DNA from: Halictus rubicundus
Lineage: Eukaryota > Arthropoda > Insecta > Hymenoptera > Halictidae
Reading direction: 5' to 3'
Assembly: GCF_050948215.1 (NCBI RefSeq)
Contig: NC_135161.1
Location: 2,328,830 to 2,392,829, forward strand
DNA length: 64,000 nt
The notes beneath the pieces were generated by a model. It did not search any database and was not told where the DNA came from. It was given only the letters and a program-made list of their open reading frames with translations. Positions 54,581-64,000 of this stretch are shown piece after piece; within the stretch, counting starts at the first letter, position 1; every line of letters begins with the position of its first letter. A program made the position numbers and the translations under genes.

Positions 54581-55196
54581 GAGTGAGTCCGTTATATATT
54601 ACGTAAGATTATTACAAAGTCAAGTAAATAAAATCGTGATACGCCTTCTTTAAAGTTATCCATAGTTAGCAGTCCTTATCGATCTTTAATATCATTCATA
54701 CTTTTCGTTTCGAGTTAAACCTACATTTCTGATTCATTTATTCTAAAGGGAAAGAATGCTGTATACCTTTAACAATTTTTGTGTTTTCACTGTATTCTTT
54801 CACAGTGTCACAACTATAAAAAATATATTATGTATTACGATTAATTTAGAAATTCTGGTAGTATCGATGATTCACGTGAATCTCTTAGGTTCCCGATGTG
54901 CTAAAAGAGGATAAATTGAAGTTTTATGAAAATGATAATAATTTGATAACCCATAACCCCCCATTTAATTCTCTATTCTAGAGATAGTACATCTTCAAGA
55001 CGACTCTACGAAATGACGCTAATAATTATACATTTTCGTTAGGAATACTGTTAAAACTACATTTTTGAGACACACAAATTACCAGCTTTTACGTTAATAA
55101 CATTAAGGAATCAACCTGGCTTCAAACGTCAAACTTATTATTAGTAGGTTACTATAAATTATGATTCGTATATTTATTAAATTTAGGTTTTAACAA
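54581..55196. other. AT-rich sequence, no gene recognised
   Basis: No repeat or coding signal was recognised up to the candidate exon. Confidence 0.3.
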
Positions 55197-55216
55197 TTTT
55201 TTTCTGTTTGTTTCAG

Positions 55217-55275
55217 GTAAGGAACATTTATAATTATCAGTCTTCTCCGTTTGTGGAAAATATCCGAGAGTTAAA
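55217..55275 (+). other. Candidate 59-nt coding exon with recursive-splice start
   Basis: A pyrimidine tract at 55197-55213 ends TTTGTTTCAG at 55216. The next bases, GTAAGGAAC, could serve as a new donor. The segment stays open in frame 0 (VRNIYNYQSSPFVENIRELK plus two bases) and ends at AAA|GTAAGTAAT, a near-perfect donor at 55276. The translated piece has ordinary protein composition. Two readings are possible: a normal short exon of a plus-strand gene, or a recursive-splice exon in a long intron, where the acceptor regenerates a donor. The family is not recognised and no neighbouring exon was found. Confidence 0.4.
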
Positions 55276-55722
55276 GTAAGTAATTAAATTTCATAATAGC
55301 GATTCCATAAACGTTCGTACTTTAGATATATCAATATAACAAATCCATTGTATTTTATCTAATGTATAATTGATTAGAAAACCTTTTTATCATCTATTTC
55401 TTCTCTTAATAATTTTATTAAATTACAAGTAATATAATGGAATTCTTAAAATCTTCTAATATTTCTAATATTTTATTAAATCCATAAAATCCGCAGTCTA
55501 ATCATGACACGTTAAAATATCTAACTACCAATAAGATAACTTATAACAGTACTAACATTCATCACTTAGTTAATTTAAGAAACGGTTAAGAAACATCAGA
55601 ATAATATTTTTGGACTTACATACAGAAGCTTCACGAGCAAGACCTAGTTTGCGACATTTTAGGGAAACTTACATTTTTACGAACGAATAGGAACTGGAGC
55701 TGAGTCAATCTTTAATTAACGA
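55276..55722. other. AT-rich sequence, no gene recognised
   Basis: If the preceding exon is real this would be intron. No feature otherwise. Confidence 0.3.
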
Positions 55723-55913
55723 CAGGGCTGGACACGGTTGGGGCCCCTCGAACGCTTGCCCCCCTCTCCCCAAACAACTTTTCTTCCGTGCTGCGTGTAT
55801 CTTCGTCGCGTTCGCTGGTATCTCGTGTCTTTGTTGCCCTACCATATGTATGGCGAAGCGCGTATTTTTTCCATGGTAATGGCGCTTACTGGAGGGGGCA
55901 CTGGGCACTACGG
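55723..55913 (+). mobile_element. hAT-type MITE M1, copy e (right end missing)
   Basis: Starts CAGGGCTGGACACGGTTGG and has the landmarks CCCCTCGAACGCTTGCC, CTTCGTCGCGTTCGCTGG and CCATGGTAATGGCGCTTACT. It stops matching after GGGCACTACGGT. No duplication can be assigned. Confidence 0.75.
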
Positions 55914-57174
55914 TATTTAAGATATTAAAAGTTCTATGACATCGAACTATGAAATCTTAAAATTCTCAAAACGAGTTTCTTCCATCTTTAATAAAAATTC
56001 TTGTGATTGTTGTAGTCTGCGCGTAGTTTACAGTCGGTTCAACAAGTCTAGTCAGCAGTTGTAAACAAATGCACGTGGCAACCACTTGCTTGGAACACAT
56101 TTTTCAGGTAGTTCAAGTAAGAAGCAAGCTCATATTTTGTTTATCTGCACCGACTCGTTCCGTTGCGCGAACTTTACATCGTACACACATACCCGCGTAT
56201 ATACATATACACGGGTAGTGTGCTTTTGAGTTGGTTGGAGGACTACTATGTTTTCTAGCGACAAGTTTCACCGCCCACGAGAAGATCTCCGCGCTGTTTA
56301 CGGTTCTATGGGCCCCGTAAGGCAATCTTGGCTTAGCTACTGGCACTGGTTTTTACTACCAATTTATTCGCGAAAGATAAAAAATATCGTGCTCGGCAAC
56401 CCGTAAATTATTTGTACTTTGCTGGGGAATTAACTTGCAGAAAAGAGAATACTTGAACCTGAAAAACAAATGACATCGACCGCGATGAAATGAAACTGGA
56501 GCGGACACGGCAACCTGTCTGATGGATCGATCTTTCCAAGGATACATGAGAATATTGCATCTCTTGTGGTATCGTGTTCAAGAATCGTGTCACCTCGTAT
56601 CACGACTGTAACTATGTCATAGTCTTGTACACAGTGAAAACTTGTTGATCAAAAAACGATTTCTTTGAAACCCAGAAAATTGTAACGCGAGTTTTCTACA
56701 CCCCGTCGGAAGTTAAATAAGTTAGCTTTCTATCTAACATGTAACAATAATTGGCTTGGGTAAACTTGTCGAAGTACTACCTCCTTTCCGATTTTAATCA
56801 CCTAGAAATATGTTCTCCAGGTCACCAATCTGAAAAACATGTCCCTGTAAAACTTTGGGCGGTCGGCTGTAGTTTACCGAATAATTGCAAAAAATTTTAC
56901 TTGTAAATGCATGGATTAGGTCTGGATTAGGTCCCCAAACCTCTCCCTCCAAGGAAGTATGCCAAGGCGGGGACATTGACTGATAAGGTGGAATCTGAAC
57001 ATTTTTTTGGTTTCTAATAAAAGAAATATATGCAATTAGAAAAAGTAAGTTCCGCAAATTCAAAAAAGAATTCACATTTTTCGTTGATGTTTATTGATAA
57101 AAAATAATGAAAACACACTTCAGTTTTCAAATGTCGGAAAAAATTTTTTGTTTCTGTTCCGACATTTTTCTCAA
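55914..57174. other. No gene recognised
   Basis: Mixed AT-rich sequence. TTTTTCAGGTAGTTCAAGTAAGAAG at about 56101-56125 again places an acceptor close to a donor, but with a weak pyrimidine tract; not called. Frames of 60-93 residues on the minus strand have no motif. Confidence 0.3.
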
Positions 57175-57312
57175 TTTTTCCGATACGATATAAAGGACGC
57201 AGCCTGTCCAGATCTACAGATTTTGTCATCATACTTTTCGATACAATCAATAATTTGGAAGATAATCGAGAAAAACGATTTTAAGAGCATTTAATTAATT
57301 ACTTTAATGCTT
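57014..57312 (-). repeat. Second copy of the 24535-24662 repeat with a partial coding remnant
   Basis: The minus strand reads MTKSVDLDRLRPLY at about 57190-57235, matching TKPVDRNRLRLLC of the 162-residue remnant at 24088-24576, and shares non-coding flank to 57312. The reading diverges downstream, so this copy is truncated or decayed. Confidence 0.5.
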
Positions 57313-57865
57313 AATACTAAGTTTACGGAGCACTGAAAGCGGCTATTTTACATTGCTCTATAAAAATAACAAGAACGTGTCTATCAAAAACTTTAGCTAT
57401 TTTTTTATAATACATACCCAAAAGAAATAAGTTTGTAGAATAATCCTCATGGAGGCATTTTTACAATCCTAATATTCATAAATTAAAAATATTAGAATAT
57501 TAGAAATAAAAAAATTTTTAAATTAAAAATTAGAAGAAAGAACAGAAATTACATTTTCTGCATATGGCCATTTAACCCAGTTTGTTCAGATAACATGACG
57601 CATAGTTTAGAATGTCATAGCCTAATTATGGTTGGGTCTGTCTAAAACATTTTATTGCATTTACAAGTTGCTTTTTCTTTGAAGGGGATGTTAGAGTTTT
57701 AGCAAATCGTTTCTTACATTATTTCAAGACTTTTTCTCTTAAGACTTTTTCTGCAAATTCCAATCGATGCTTTTATGTTCATCCGTTTTATATATTGTAT
57801 ATTTTTACTGATACACAAAGAAACCTGCCTTAATCGCCTATCATTTCTATAAGAATATCGAAACA
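57313..57865. other. AT-rich, no gene recognised
   Basis: Nothing recognised. Confidence 0.3.
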
Positions 57866-58040
57866 ATACCGGTATTTATTTCGGTATCGGTTATATTTCG
57901 TTTTGGTATAACTTTGTTGGCCTAATACCGGTATACAAGTCCATGCCCGGAGAAATATCTATACTAAGTGTATACTAGTTCCATAAGGATTTCGGAGTAT
58001 AACCGAAAAATACATACCGATATAACTGTCCCGGTTTTAG
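57866..58040. repeat. Segment dense in CGGTAT/ATACCG motifs
   Basis: ATACCGGTAT occurs near 57869 and 57925, with CGGTATCGGTTATA, TTTTGGTATAAC, GAGTATAACCGAAAAATA and ACCGATATAAC between and after. Repeated short self-complementary words recall the GTAATT element at 31858, though no terminal repeats or target duplication could be set. Confidence 0.5.
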
Positions 58041-58349
58041 ATAACAAGTGTAGGAGATGAGCTCAATAATTGCGGAACGCACTAGTTGGTTAATACTGGT
58101 TTAATAATAAAGAGTTAATGGTACATAAATGCAGCACTCGATACACGCTAATCTCTCTCTCACAATATCATACACACGCGGCGATTCTAACCTACAAACT
58201 CAGCGCTGCCAACTCTCACACTTCACACTCACTATACACTCCGTTCAAACTCATTCATACCAACTCCACCGATACACACAACCCAACAACAAGTGTTCCG
58301 ATTTCTGTTTGCATGCAACAGAATACTGCTTGCTTTCAACGCCTGCAGT
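58041..58349. other. Low-complexity CA/CT-rich sequence, no gene
   Basis: Repeated ACAC and CTCACAC words at about 58130-58280 give short frames rich in H, S and T. Not accepted as coding. Confidence 0.4.
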
Positions 58350-58458
58350 CAGTGTCGCCGGACTAAGACTTGTCCCCCACTCTATCCTACCCGTTCTACG
58401 AGAGAGGAGAACTGTATTCCCTTCAATTTGAGTCGATTCCACTGATCTGGCGACACTG
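58350..58458 (+). mobile_element. hAT-type MITE M2, copy F (internally deleted)
   Basis: Starts CAGTGTCGCCGGACTAAG and ends TGATCTGGCGACACTG, with both terminal repeats intact but about 80 bp of the middle lost, including the CACGTGACGCG block. No good 8-bp duplication is seen. Confidence 0.78.
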
Positions 58459-58486
58459 CCAGATTATTTGTAGCGTGCCGAACTTA

Positions 58487-58636
58487 ACCCATTAGCGCCC
58501 ATTGTACTCGCTTGAGTACAGGATAACAAGATTATATGTGTTTGCTTCTAGCGCCATCTAAGATTGACTAGATGTTTTGTCCATCGTTTGCAAGTACTCA
58601 CTAAACATGTAGAAAGCTGTATTGCTAATGGTTATC
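58487..58636. mobile_element. Possible small piggyBac-like MITE
   Basis: TTAACCCATTAGCG on the left is partly mirrored by GCTAATGGTTAT on the right at about 58624-58636. The right TTAA is not intact (TTAT), so the call is tentative. Confidence 0.35.
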
Positions 58637-58797
58637 TCTTTTTTACCGACCATAAATGAGATATTCGCACATATTTTGATTCTGCAGTCCGGTATACTGC
58701 GAGTCCCTGTACGCTCTGTTGATAACCGTTCAGTACAGTGTAGAAACGATAGTCATATGAGGGTGAGATGGGCATGCATTAAGTGTAAGGTTACATT

Positions 58798-59095
58798 GTG
58801 TACTGAAAGATAGCGATTGATACAGAAAGAGGGACTGAGGTTCGACGCTTTGACTAATTATTTAATTATGACCGTAACTATATCGTGTTTAGTGTCATTT
58901 TAATTAGAAAAACGGGACGAATACGATGGTAAAAGTTTCGTAAAAAAAAAAACATTAAAAATTGAAAAAGTTGCAAACATTCGCTCCGTTTGCATTGGGG
59001 CATGTCGTCGCTGGCTTGACGCTTGATTCGTTTCAGGTAGGATCCCTCCAGTGGTGGGGATAAAATTTGGACAGTTACTGTGAAAACCTTTGCGA
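58798..59095 (-). repeat. Inverted copy of the 53690-54060 repeat
   Basis: It contains GACTGAGGTTCGACGCTTTG, CGAATACGATGGTAAAAG, AAGTTGCAAACATT, GTTTGCATTGG and CCAGTGGTGGGGATAAAAT in the reverse order of the first copy, 4.7 kb away. Confidence 0.7.
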
Positions 59096-59219
59096 TAGTA
59101 ACGAAAATAATACTGTATTGGGATCTTTAGGAATTTGTTGAACTCACGGTCTCTTAAATCTATCGAATGGCGCAGCTAATTCTTTTTGTTGACATAGGGA
59201 TCATCGATTTAACTGAAAT

Positions 59220-59690
59220 TGGGTCCGTCTCCATCAGCGAGAGAGAGGGGGGGGGAGAGAGAGACTCCTCGCTTCGGTTGTGGCGCGAGGCGTGATGGTG
59301 TTGGTCCGCGACACGCTCATATTTCGTAGCGTTCCTTCTGGTGGCGTAACGTGGCTTTGGCGTGGCTCGGTAGCGTCGCGCGCGCGGAAAACGAACGATC
59401 GATACACGCGGATCTTGACGATCATTACGTAACGCAACGCATCCCTGTCCTAGAACCGCGCTGCTGGCGTTCGCTACGCCTACACCACTCCCTCCTGCTT
59501 CCACCTACACCCTCGTTACCCCCCCCCCCCCCGGCCAACGTGACGCAAAGACGCAAAGTTACGTCATCATGACAACAGAACGCCGCGTGTGCTTGCCGTC
59601 ATGCTCGTCCTCATGGCAACGCCGTTTCCTCCCTTTCCACATTACATCCGCGTTACGTGTTTACCACTCTAGCATCTCATCTAACCAGTC
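59220..59690. other. CpG-rich segment with G and C homopolymers
   Basis: A GA/G-rich patch at 59238-59262 and a run of 14 C at 59519-59532 flank CpG-dense sequence. Overlapping frames of 67-114 residues have no recognised motif. It may be a promoter-like island. Confidence 0.35.
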
Positions 59691-60566
59691 CGTGTATTAA
59701 ATATCATTCCCCCGGTTCTTAGACGCGGTCCAACATTACAGATTCTTCTTTTACTCCTTCTTGTCAATTCGACGTATCTTGCAAGAGAAGATGCACCATA
59801 CAATTCGATGATAATACCAAATTAATACCAAAGTTTGACAATTCTTTATTGTCGTTACTACCATTTGTAGCGATAAAGGGAATGCATTAGGACAGTTTCG
59901 CACCATCAGCAGAGAAACACTTAAGAGTCAGTTTTTGCACGAATTTGTAGGAATTTTTTCGGAATAACTATTGGAACCTTTTACATTGGAATTTTGCATA
60001 CACATTTATTGGTATATACAGACGTACGTACCTGTAGTTGTCATTTTTTTTTTTTAATGAAAATAATCAAAAACACTTCTAATATCTAAAATGCTTCTAG
60101 TATCTACTATCTGTAAATGCTTCTAGAGAGAATTTCTGTAATAGTAAAGAGGTATTTAGTTGATATTTTTCAATTTGAATTATCTGCTTGAAGTTTGGGA
60201 TCTATTTTAGGAACATCAGGTATATATATACAAAGATAATAGCCAGTTAATTCATTTTTTAAACATTTTAGTGTAGACTTTTAAGATGTAGTAAACGAAA
60301 GGACATCGCTAAATGTATTTAGAAAATGATGTGGCAGGTTCATAAACTGTCTAACGAATACTTAAAAATTTTTCAAACAATTTGTCGAACCAAAATATTT
60401 TTCGACAAATACGAGACGTGTGATATTAAGGAATCTTAGCTAACTGATGTATGTACTACGATTTTCATAAAACTTTTCATAGTGAAGAGTTTTAAAAATA
60501 GTTGTAGGCTGTTTGTTATCTCCGAAGTTAAAACTTTGTTAAATATTCTCGATAAAATGCGAAAAT
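59691..60566. other. AT-rich, no gene recognised
   Basis: No feature recognised. Confidence 0.3.
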
Positions 60567-60574
60567 ACTTAAAT

Positions 60575-61090
60575 GAATGCTGGGCACGGTTGGAGCATCT
60601 CAAACGCTTGCTTCCCCCACCAACCTCTTTTTCATGCAACGCGCATCTTTGTCGCGTTCGCTGGTGTCTCGTGTCTTCGTTGCCCCACCGTATGTAGCTT
60701 CGTAGCAATACACGACAGGCAAAGCGCGTTCATTCTCCATGGTAACGGCGCTTATTGGGAGGGGATAGTGGGCGCTATGGTGGGGATGGCTTTGCCTCAA
60801 TTGAGGCAAACGTGCCCTGCACCAGTGTCGTCAGTTCGAGAAAATCGAGGGGAATACAATGTGCCCCCTCTCTGACGACCAGAGTAATATGTGACACGTT
60901 GCGCGTGCGCGACGCGACGGTCGCCTCAGTCGCGCGCGACACCACGCGGCACGTCATGTGACCAGTCTACGGTCTTAGTGGGGGTCGTTGGAGTGTGTTC
61001 ATGGTGGTGGAATGGGATAGTGGAAGGGGAAAAGGAGGAGAGGAAAAAGCTAACCGTTTGAGTATCACTTGGCGACACTGCTCGCCACTG
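60575..61090 (+). mobile_element. hAT-type MITE M1, copy f, interrupted by an M2 copy
   Basis: The M1 body at 60575-60822 is nearly full length: GAATGCTGGGCACGGTTGG, CAAACGCTTGCTTCCCCC, CTTTGTCGCGTTCGCTGG, CCATGGTAACGGCGCTTATT and CTCAATTGAGGCAAACGTGCC. Its last bases reappear after the M2 insert as CTCGCCACTG (61081-61090). The outer flanks ACTTAAAT (60567-60574) and ATTTAACT (61091-61098) agree at six of eight positions, which fits the M1 duplication only if the M2 insert is removed. Confidence 0.8.
60823..61080 (-). mobile_element. hAT-type MITE M2, copy G, nested in M1
   Basis: The ends are CAGTGTCGTCAGTTCGAG and a CACTTGGCGACACTG stretch. It lies in the reverse orientation to the other M2 copies: GAGGGGAATAC and CCCCCTCTCTGACGACCAG come first, then GCACGTCATGTGACC and AATGGGATAGTGGAAGGGG. 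It is somewhat longer than the others because of CGCG-rich extra sequence near 60900-60945. Flanks CCCTGCAC (60815-60822) and CTCGCCAC (61081-61088) agree at five of eight. Confidence 0.72.
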
Positions 61091-61098
61091 ATTTAACT

Positions 61099-62033
61099 GC
61101 AAAGCTAGTTTTGCTTGTTATTTTATTAAAAGATTGTGCAATATCGCAGAAATTATAGACCAATTACAGAATGAAACATGTACATAATAAATGGGTCGAA
61201 TGTATTTCGATTATTTATCACTTTGCAAAGACTGATTACAATCTGTCCTTTTTAATCCTGACGTTGTCGCTACGACAGCTTAAAAATATGTTTTATGTGT
61301 GTGCAAAATATGTATATACAAGTTTTACACATTGAGGCATATGAAACTCCGTTTACTATTAAAGAATATGAGAACGCGTTTGCGTACAACGGGTGAATTG
61401 TTTTAAACAAGCAATACATTTTTATTCTAGAATGTTGACAATATACAAAACTAAATTTTCATTTAAAAAACGTCCCGTAGTGTGTTATAAAATAAGGAAT
61501 CAAAAATCTTTGCAAGCTTGCAAAGTTTAAAAAAATTTTGGAACTTTTAAGTCGTAGAATAAATTCGTTTATTTTTTTTTTACTTTCATCCTCTCCTATA
61601 GTATACTGGAAGTTGCATTGTGTATTTATGCTCAGGTTATTTTAAATTTAAGAAGAAAGAATGCAACTGTCTTTCCCCGATTTGAATGAACCTCTGTATA
61701 CTTGTACAACCGTTAAGAAACAATGATGATCTTCTTTTGTATTCCTCTCTCTGAATTCTAAGAAATAAAACCACTCCTTAACCTATCAACTCGGCTCACA
61801 TAGGTGTGCGATTCGGATGTGGTAATAGTTGGACTATTTCTTTTATTTTCATTTTTTTTATTTTAAACTTTTTTTATTTTCTTTTCTTCTGATCAAACAT
61901 TTTTAGAGTACGTTATATTATTTAGAAAAGTAACGAATGGATCAGATGATAAAACTGATTTCAAAACTGAAATAAATGAATACTTTCATACGCAGCAAAG
62001 GAATAAGTTTATGCGATTGAATTTATGCGACTC
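61099..62033. other. AT-rich sequence, no gene recognised
   Basis: CTTAACCTATCAACTCGG at about 61777 resembles a piggyBac-type TTAA end, but no mirror end was found. Nothing else was recognised. Confidence 0.3.
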
Positions 62034-62220
62034 AATTACTGCGGGGGTGCTAATTACTGTGCCTATATTCATTACAGTTATTTTTGAACCATAGTGAATA
62101 TTAGAATAGAGTAACTATGCTTAATAAAAAGAATTTGATATCTCTTTTTTAATATTCATTACGCTTTAAAAATAAGTATAATTAATATAGGCACAGCAAT
62201 TTGCAGCCCCACAGTAATTG
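62034..62220. mobile_element. MITE-like inverted repeat with 42-bp arms
   Basis: CAATTACTGCGGGGGTGCTA, ATTACTGTGCCTATATTCAT at 62034-62075 is mirrored by ATTAATATAGGCACAGCAAT, TTGCAGCCCCACAGTAATTG at 62181-62220. The short centre is AT-rich. The target duplication was not resolved. Confidence 0.7.
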
Positions 62221-62349
62221 GGTTTGTTACCATACGTACGAGAACAGCGAAATTGAGAAATTGAGTACAGCTTCCTTCTCGTTCATTCATAACTTCCTAG
62301 AAGAAAATAGAGTCTTATTTTGGTTTAAAGGAAATTAATAACATACATA

Positions 62350-62473
62350 CAACAGAGAGATTTGCGAAGAATTCATTATAATGAAGGCTAAAAATAATTT
62401 CCGTTGACTTCTAAACGTTTGTGAATTCAATTATGAAAATTTGTGGCATTTTTCTTCGCAAATCTCTCTGTTG
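62350..62473. repeat. Perfect 21-bp inverted repeat
   Basis: AACAGAGAGATTTGCGAAGA with one preceding C (62350-62370) is exactly mirrored at 62453-62473, with an 82-base loop. The left arm adjoins the repeat shared with 15050-15095. Confidence 0.85.
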
Positions 62474-62775
62474 TGGCTATGTATTTCATTGTTCACATCA
62501 AGTCCCAAAAATTTGTAAATTTTTGCTACTCAAGATCACGCGAAGGTCATGGCATTCTCGACTATCGCGTCATGGTAATTAACATATCTAAGTACGTACA
62601 AAAAAAAACATCGGTGACCTTAAAATTTATAAAAAAATTACCTTGATCAAAAAATTATTCCCACAATATGTAATATGTGACTCCTCGAACTAGATAGTTT
62701 GTCCTTTTAACATTTCGTGTAACACAAAAACTAGCTGGAGATATTGTCTTGTAACAGAGTTAGTGGGACACCCTG
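62440..62775. mobile_element. Truncated mariner-relative with right end GGGACACCCTG|TA
   Basis: The right end GTGGGACACCCTG precedes TA at 62776-62777. Inside, CAAGATCACGCGAAGGTCAT, AACATCGGTGACCTTAAAAT and AAAATTACCTTGATC have the CAAGGTCA wording of D-41-D terminal repeats. The left end is missing. Confidence 0.6.
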
Positions 62776-62777
62776 TA

Positions 62778-63419
62778 TATAATAGTTTATAATTGCTATA
62801 GAAACAAAAGACGGATGTTTGCGGACCTAATTCTTTTTTTATTACAAATATGTATAAATCCTTGTAAAATGCAACGCTACTTGAATGAACATCGGAGCTC
62901 ACCCCGAAGTATAACAAAATCATTCATGAATCGTTAGAATCGTAAGAAATATTATTTATCTATTCATCGTTTTTAAATATCAATATGTACATGATAAAAG
63001 ACATTTTAGAATATAGACCACTGCCATAATGGAAAAAATATACGCGATTTCTTTAAAACATGACAACTATTTAAGACAATTTTAAGATTTCAGCATGTAC
63101 CTTATTTATTTCTCAACTTCGAGGCATAATGTAACATTTAATGAGTGCATAAATAATTAAAGAAATACCAGGCTATTGTTTTCCATATATTTAACTAGAT
63201 TTGCTTTCACTATGCGACGTGCTAACGATTGCACGACTATTTCGAGGCAAAAGTGAATGCGATCTGATTCTTCCAACTGTTCTGTTTGTCCAGCTCGCCG
63301 TACGACAAATCGTGCCTCGTCTCTAAGATGATAAGAGCGAAAATGATTTAGATGTTCAGTGCAAATAAAACATTCGGCAGTTTATAATTGATTCGTACGA
63401 CGACAAATTCTGTTGGCAT
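62778..63419. other. AT-rich, no gene recognised
   Basis: No feature recognised. Confidence 0.3.
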
Positions 63420-63945
63420 AATTCGTGTATCGGTGAAAGATCGTCGCGCGGTCGTTGAATAATCAGGTGCGATTTATCGGCGGGCGCTTTTGGGATGCAA
63501 AAGGGTAACGCGCGACCTGAATCTATAAAAGGGCCGTCGCGTCGGGAAGAAAAGGGAAAGGAAGGAAACGACAGTGGTCGAGGAAGGTTCGCGTGCGAAC
63601 GTTTTCAAGATCCTTCGACGCGTCAGAGATTGAGCAGGGTTCCGAGCGGCTCGAGCGAGCGGGCACACTTCCCTGCGTCCCTGAAACACTTCCAGCTTAG
63701 GCTTGAATTTGGCCAGCGTGTCACGTTTGCTGGTGGGACATCGACGGCTTTCACTCGCGCCGCGACTGGATTCACTTTCAAAATTGAAGAGGCTCACCGC
63801 CGTATAACTTAACTCAATTTCGCACGAAATGCGTTTAACCACTGGCCCGGCCCAGCCCGTCCCTCCCCCGCGCTCGTTATGCTTAACCTTTCACTCTTTA
63901 CGCCGGTTAAGCGGCCACGGCTGGATTTTTAACACGCTCCACTTT
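63420..63945. other. CpG-rich segment, no gene supported
   Basis: CpG-dense sequence with frames of 105 and 122 residues overlapping on opposite strands. Composition rich in R, S, E and P fits chance translation of GC-rich DNA. It could be a promoter or first exon that continues beyond the window. Confidence 0.35.
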
Positions 63946-63960
63946 TTTCCCTTTCTCTCT

Positions 63961-64000
<40 letters not shown>
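63946..64000 (+). repeat. CT microsatellite at the window end
   Basis: A C and T tract passes into an uninterrupted CT array that runs off the end. Confidence 0.93.

Noticed and set aside
59025..59050. GTTTCAGGTAGG as another recursive-splice candidate
   Set aside because: It lies inside a dispersed repeat whose other copy (53690) lacks a matching role, and its pyrimidine tract is weak.
1..64000. CRISPR array, operon, ribosome binding site or other bacterial features
   Set aside because: The short repeats found are microsatellites, MITEs or dispersed copies without regular spacers, and the composition and transposon types are those of an animal.
1..64000. tRNA, rRNA or telomeric (TTAGG) arrays
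   Set aside because: No cloverleaf-forming segment with the conserved tRNA boxes, no rRNA-like sequence and no TTAGG array was recognised by eye; a covariance-model scan would be needed to exclude tRNAs fully.

Overview
The window is eukaryotic, intergenic or intronic DNA from what is most likely an insect, probably a hymenopteran such as an ant. It is AT-rich with islands of CpG-dense DNA, has many microsatellites, and has no operon-like gene order. The organism guess rests on three things: several transposase remnants of the type with an N-terminal helix-turn-helix followed by a DDE domain with motifs like FTDEATF and FQHDGAPAH (abundant in ant genomes); dispersed ends of the form TA|CAGGGTG; and the general composition. 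No complete host gene, rRNA or tRNA could be recognised. Almost everything that can be supported is a transposable element or a relic of one.

Autonomous-type DNA transposons, all broken: three Tc1-like elements (4433-6035, 11860-13504 and 46462-47892), each flanked by TA and each carrying a transposase with a D-34-E signature and a few stops or frameshifts; three deletion derivatives of D-41-D mariner-relatives (16757-18060, 26440-27211, 43058-44621), plus truncated copies and solo ends near 6959, 20197, 28753, 49361 and 62440; and the C-terminal part of a hAT (ZBED5-like) transposase at 50325-50908.

Non-autonomous elements: two long-inverted-repeat elements of about 1.4 kb in opposite orientation (970-2372 and about 34739-36175) with a truncated third copy at 27336; TA-flanked MITEs at 9593, 14086 and 33744; an inverted dimer of a MITE at 23131-23779; TAA-flanked Harbinger-like MITEs at 15136 and 48140; a TTAA-flanked piggyBac-like MITE at 11360; and five kinds of hAT-type non-autonomous element with 8-bp target duplications. 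The two most numerous hAT MITEs, here called M1 (ends like CAGTGCTGGGCACG) and M2 (ends like CAGTGTCGCCAGAT), occur six and seven times.

The most unusual structures are a train of three different hAT MITEs at 37623-38220, each separated by one copy of the same 8-bp target and followed by what looks like an excision footprint; an M2 element inserted inside the terminal repeat of an M1 element at 60567-61098; and a 511-bp hAT element made of self-complementary GTAATT/AATTAC motifs with an exact 8-bp duplication (31850-32376).

For host sequence there are only hints: a 59-nt candidate exon at 55217-55275 with strong splice signals whose first bases also form a splice donor (a recursive-splice arrangement), a possible 9-nt microexon at 52067-52075, and CpG-rich segments that could be promoters or first exons near 360-900, 18350-18960, 22430-22830, 24930-25720, 45540-46440, 53000-53760, 59220-59650 and 63420-63945. 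All positions, repeat matches and residue counts were read by eye; none was checked by alignment or database search.
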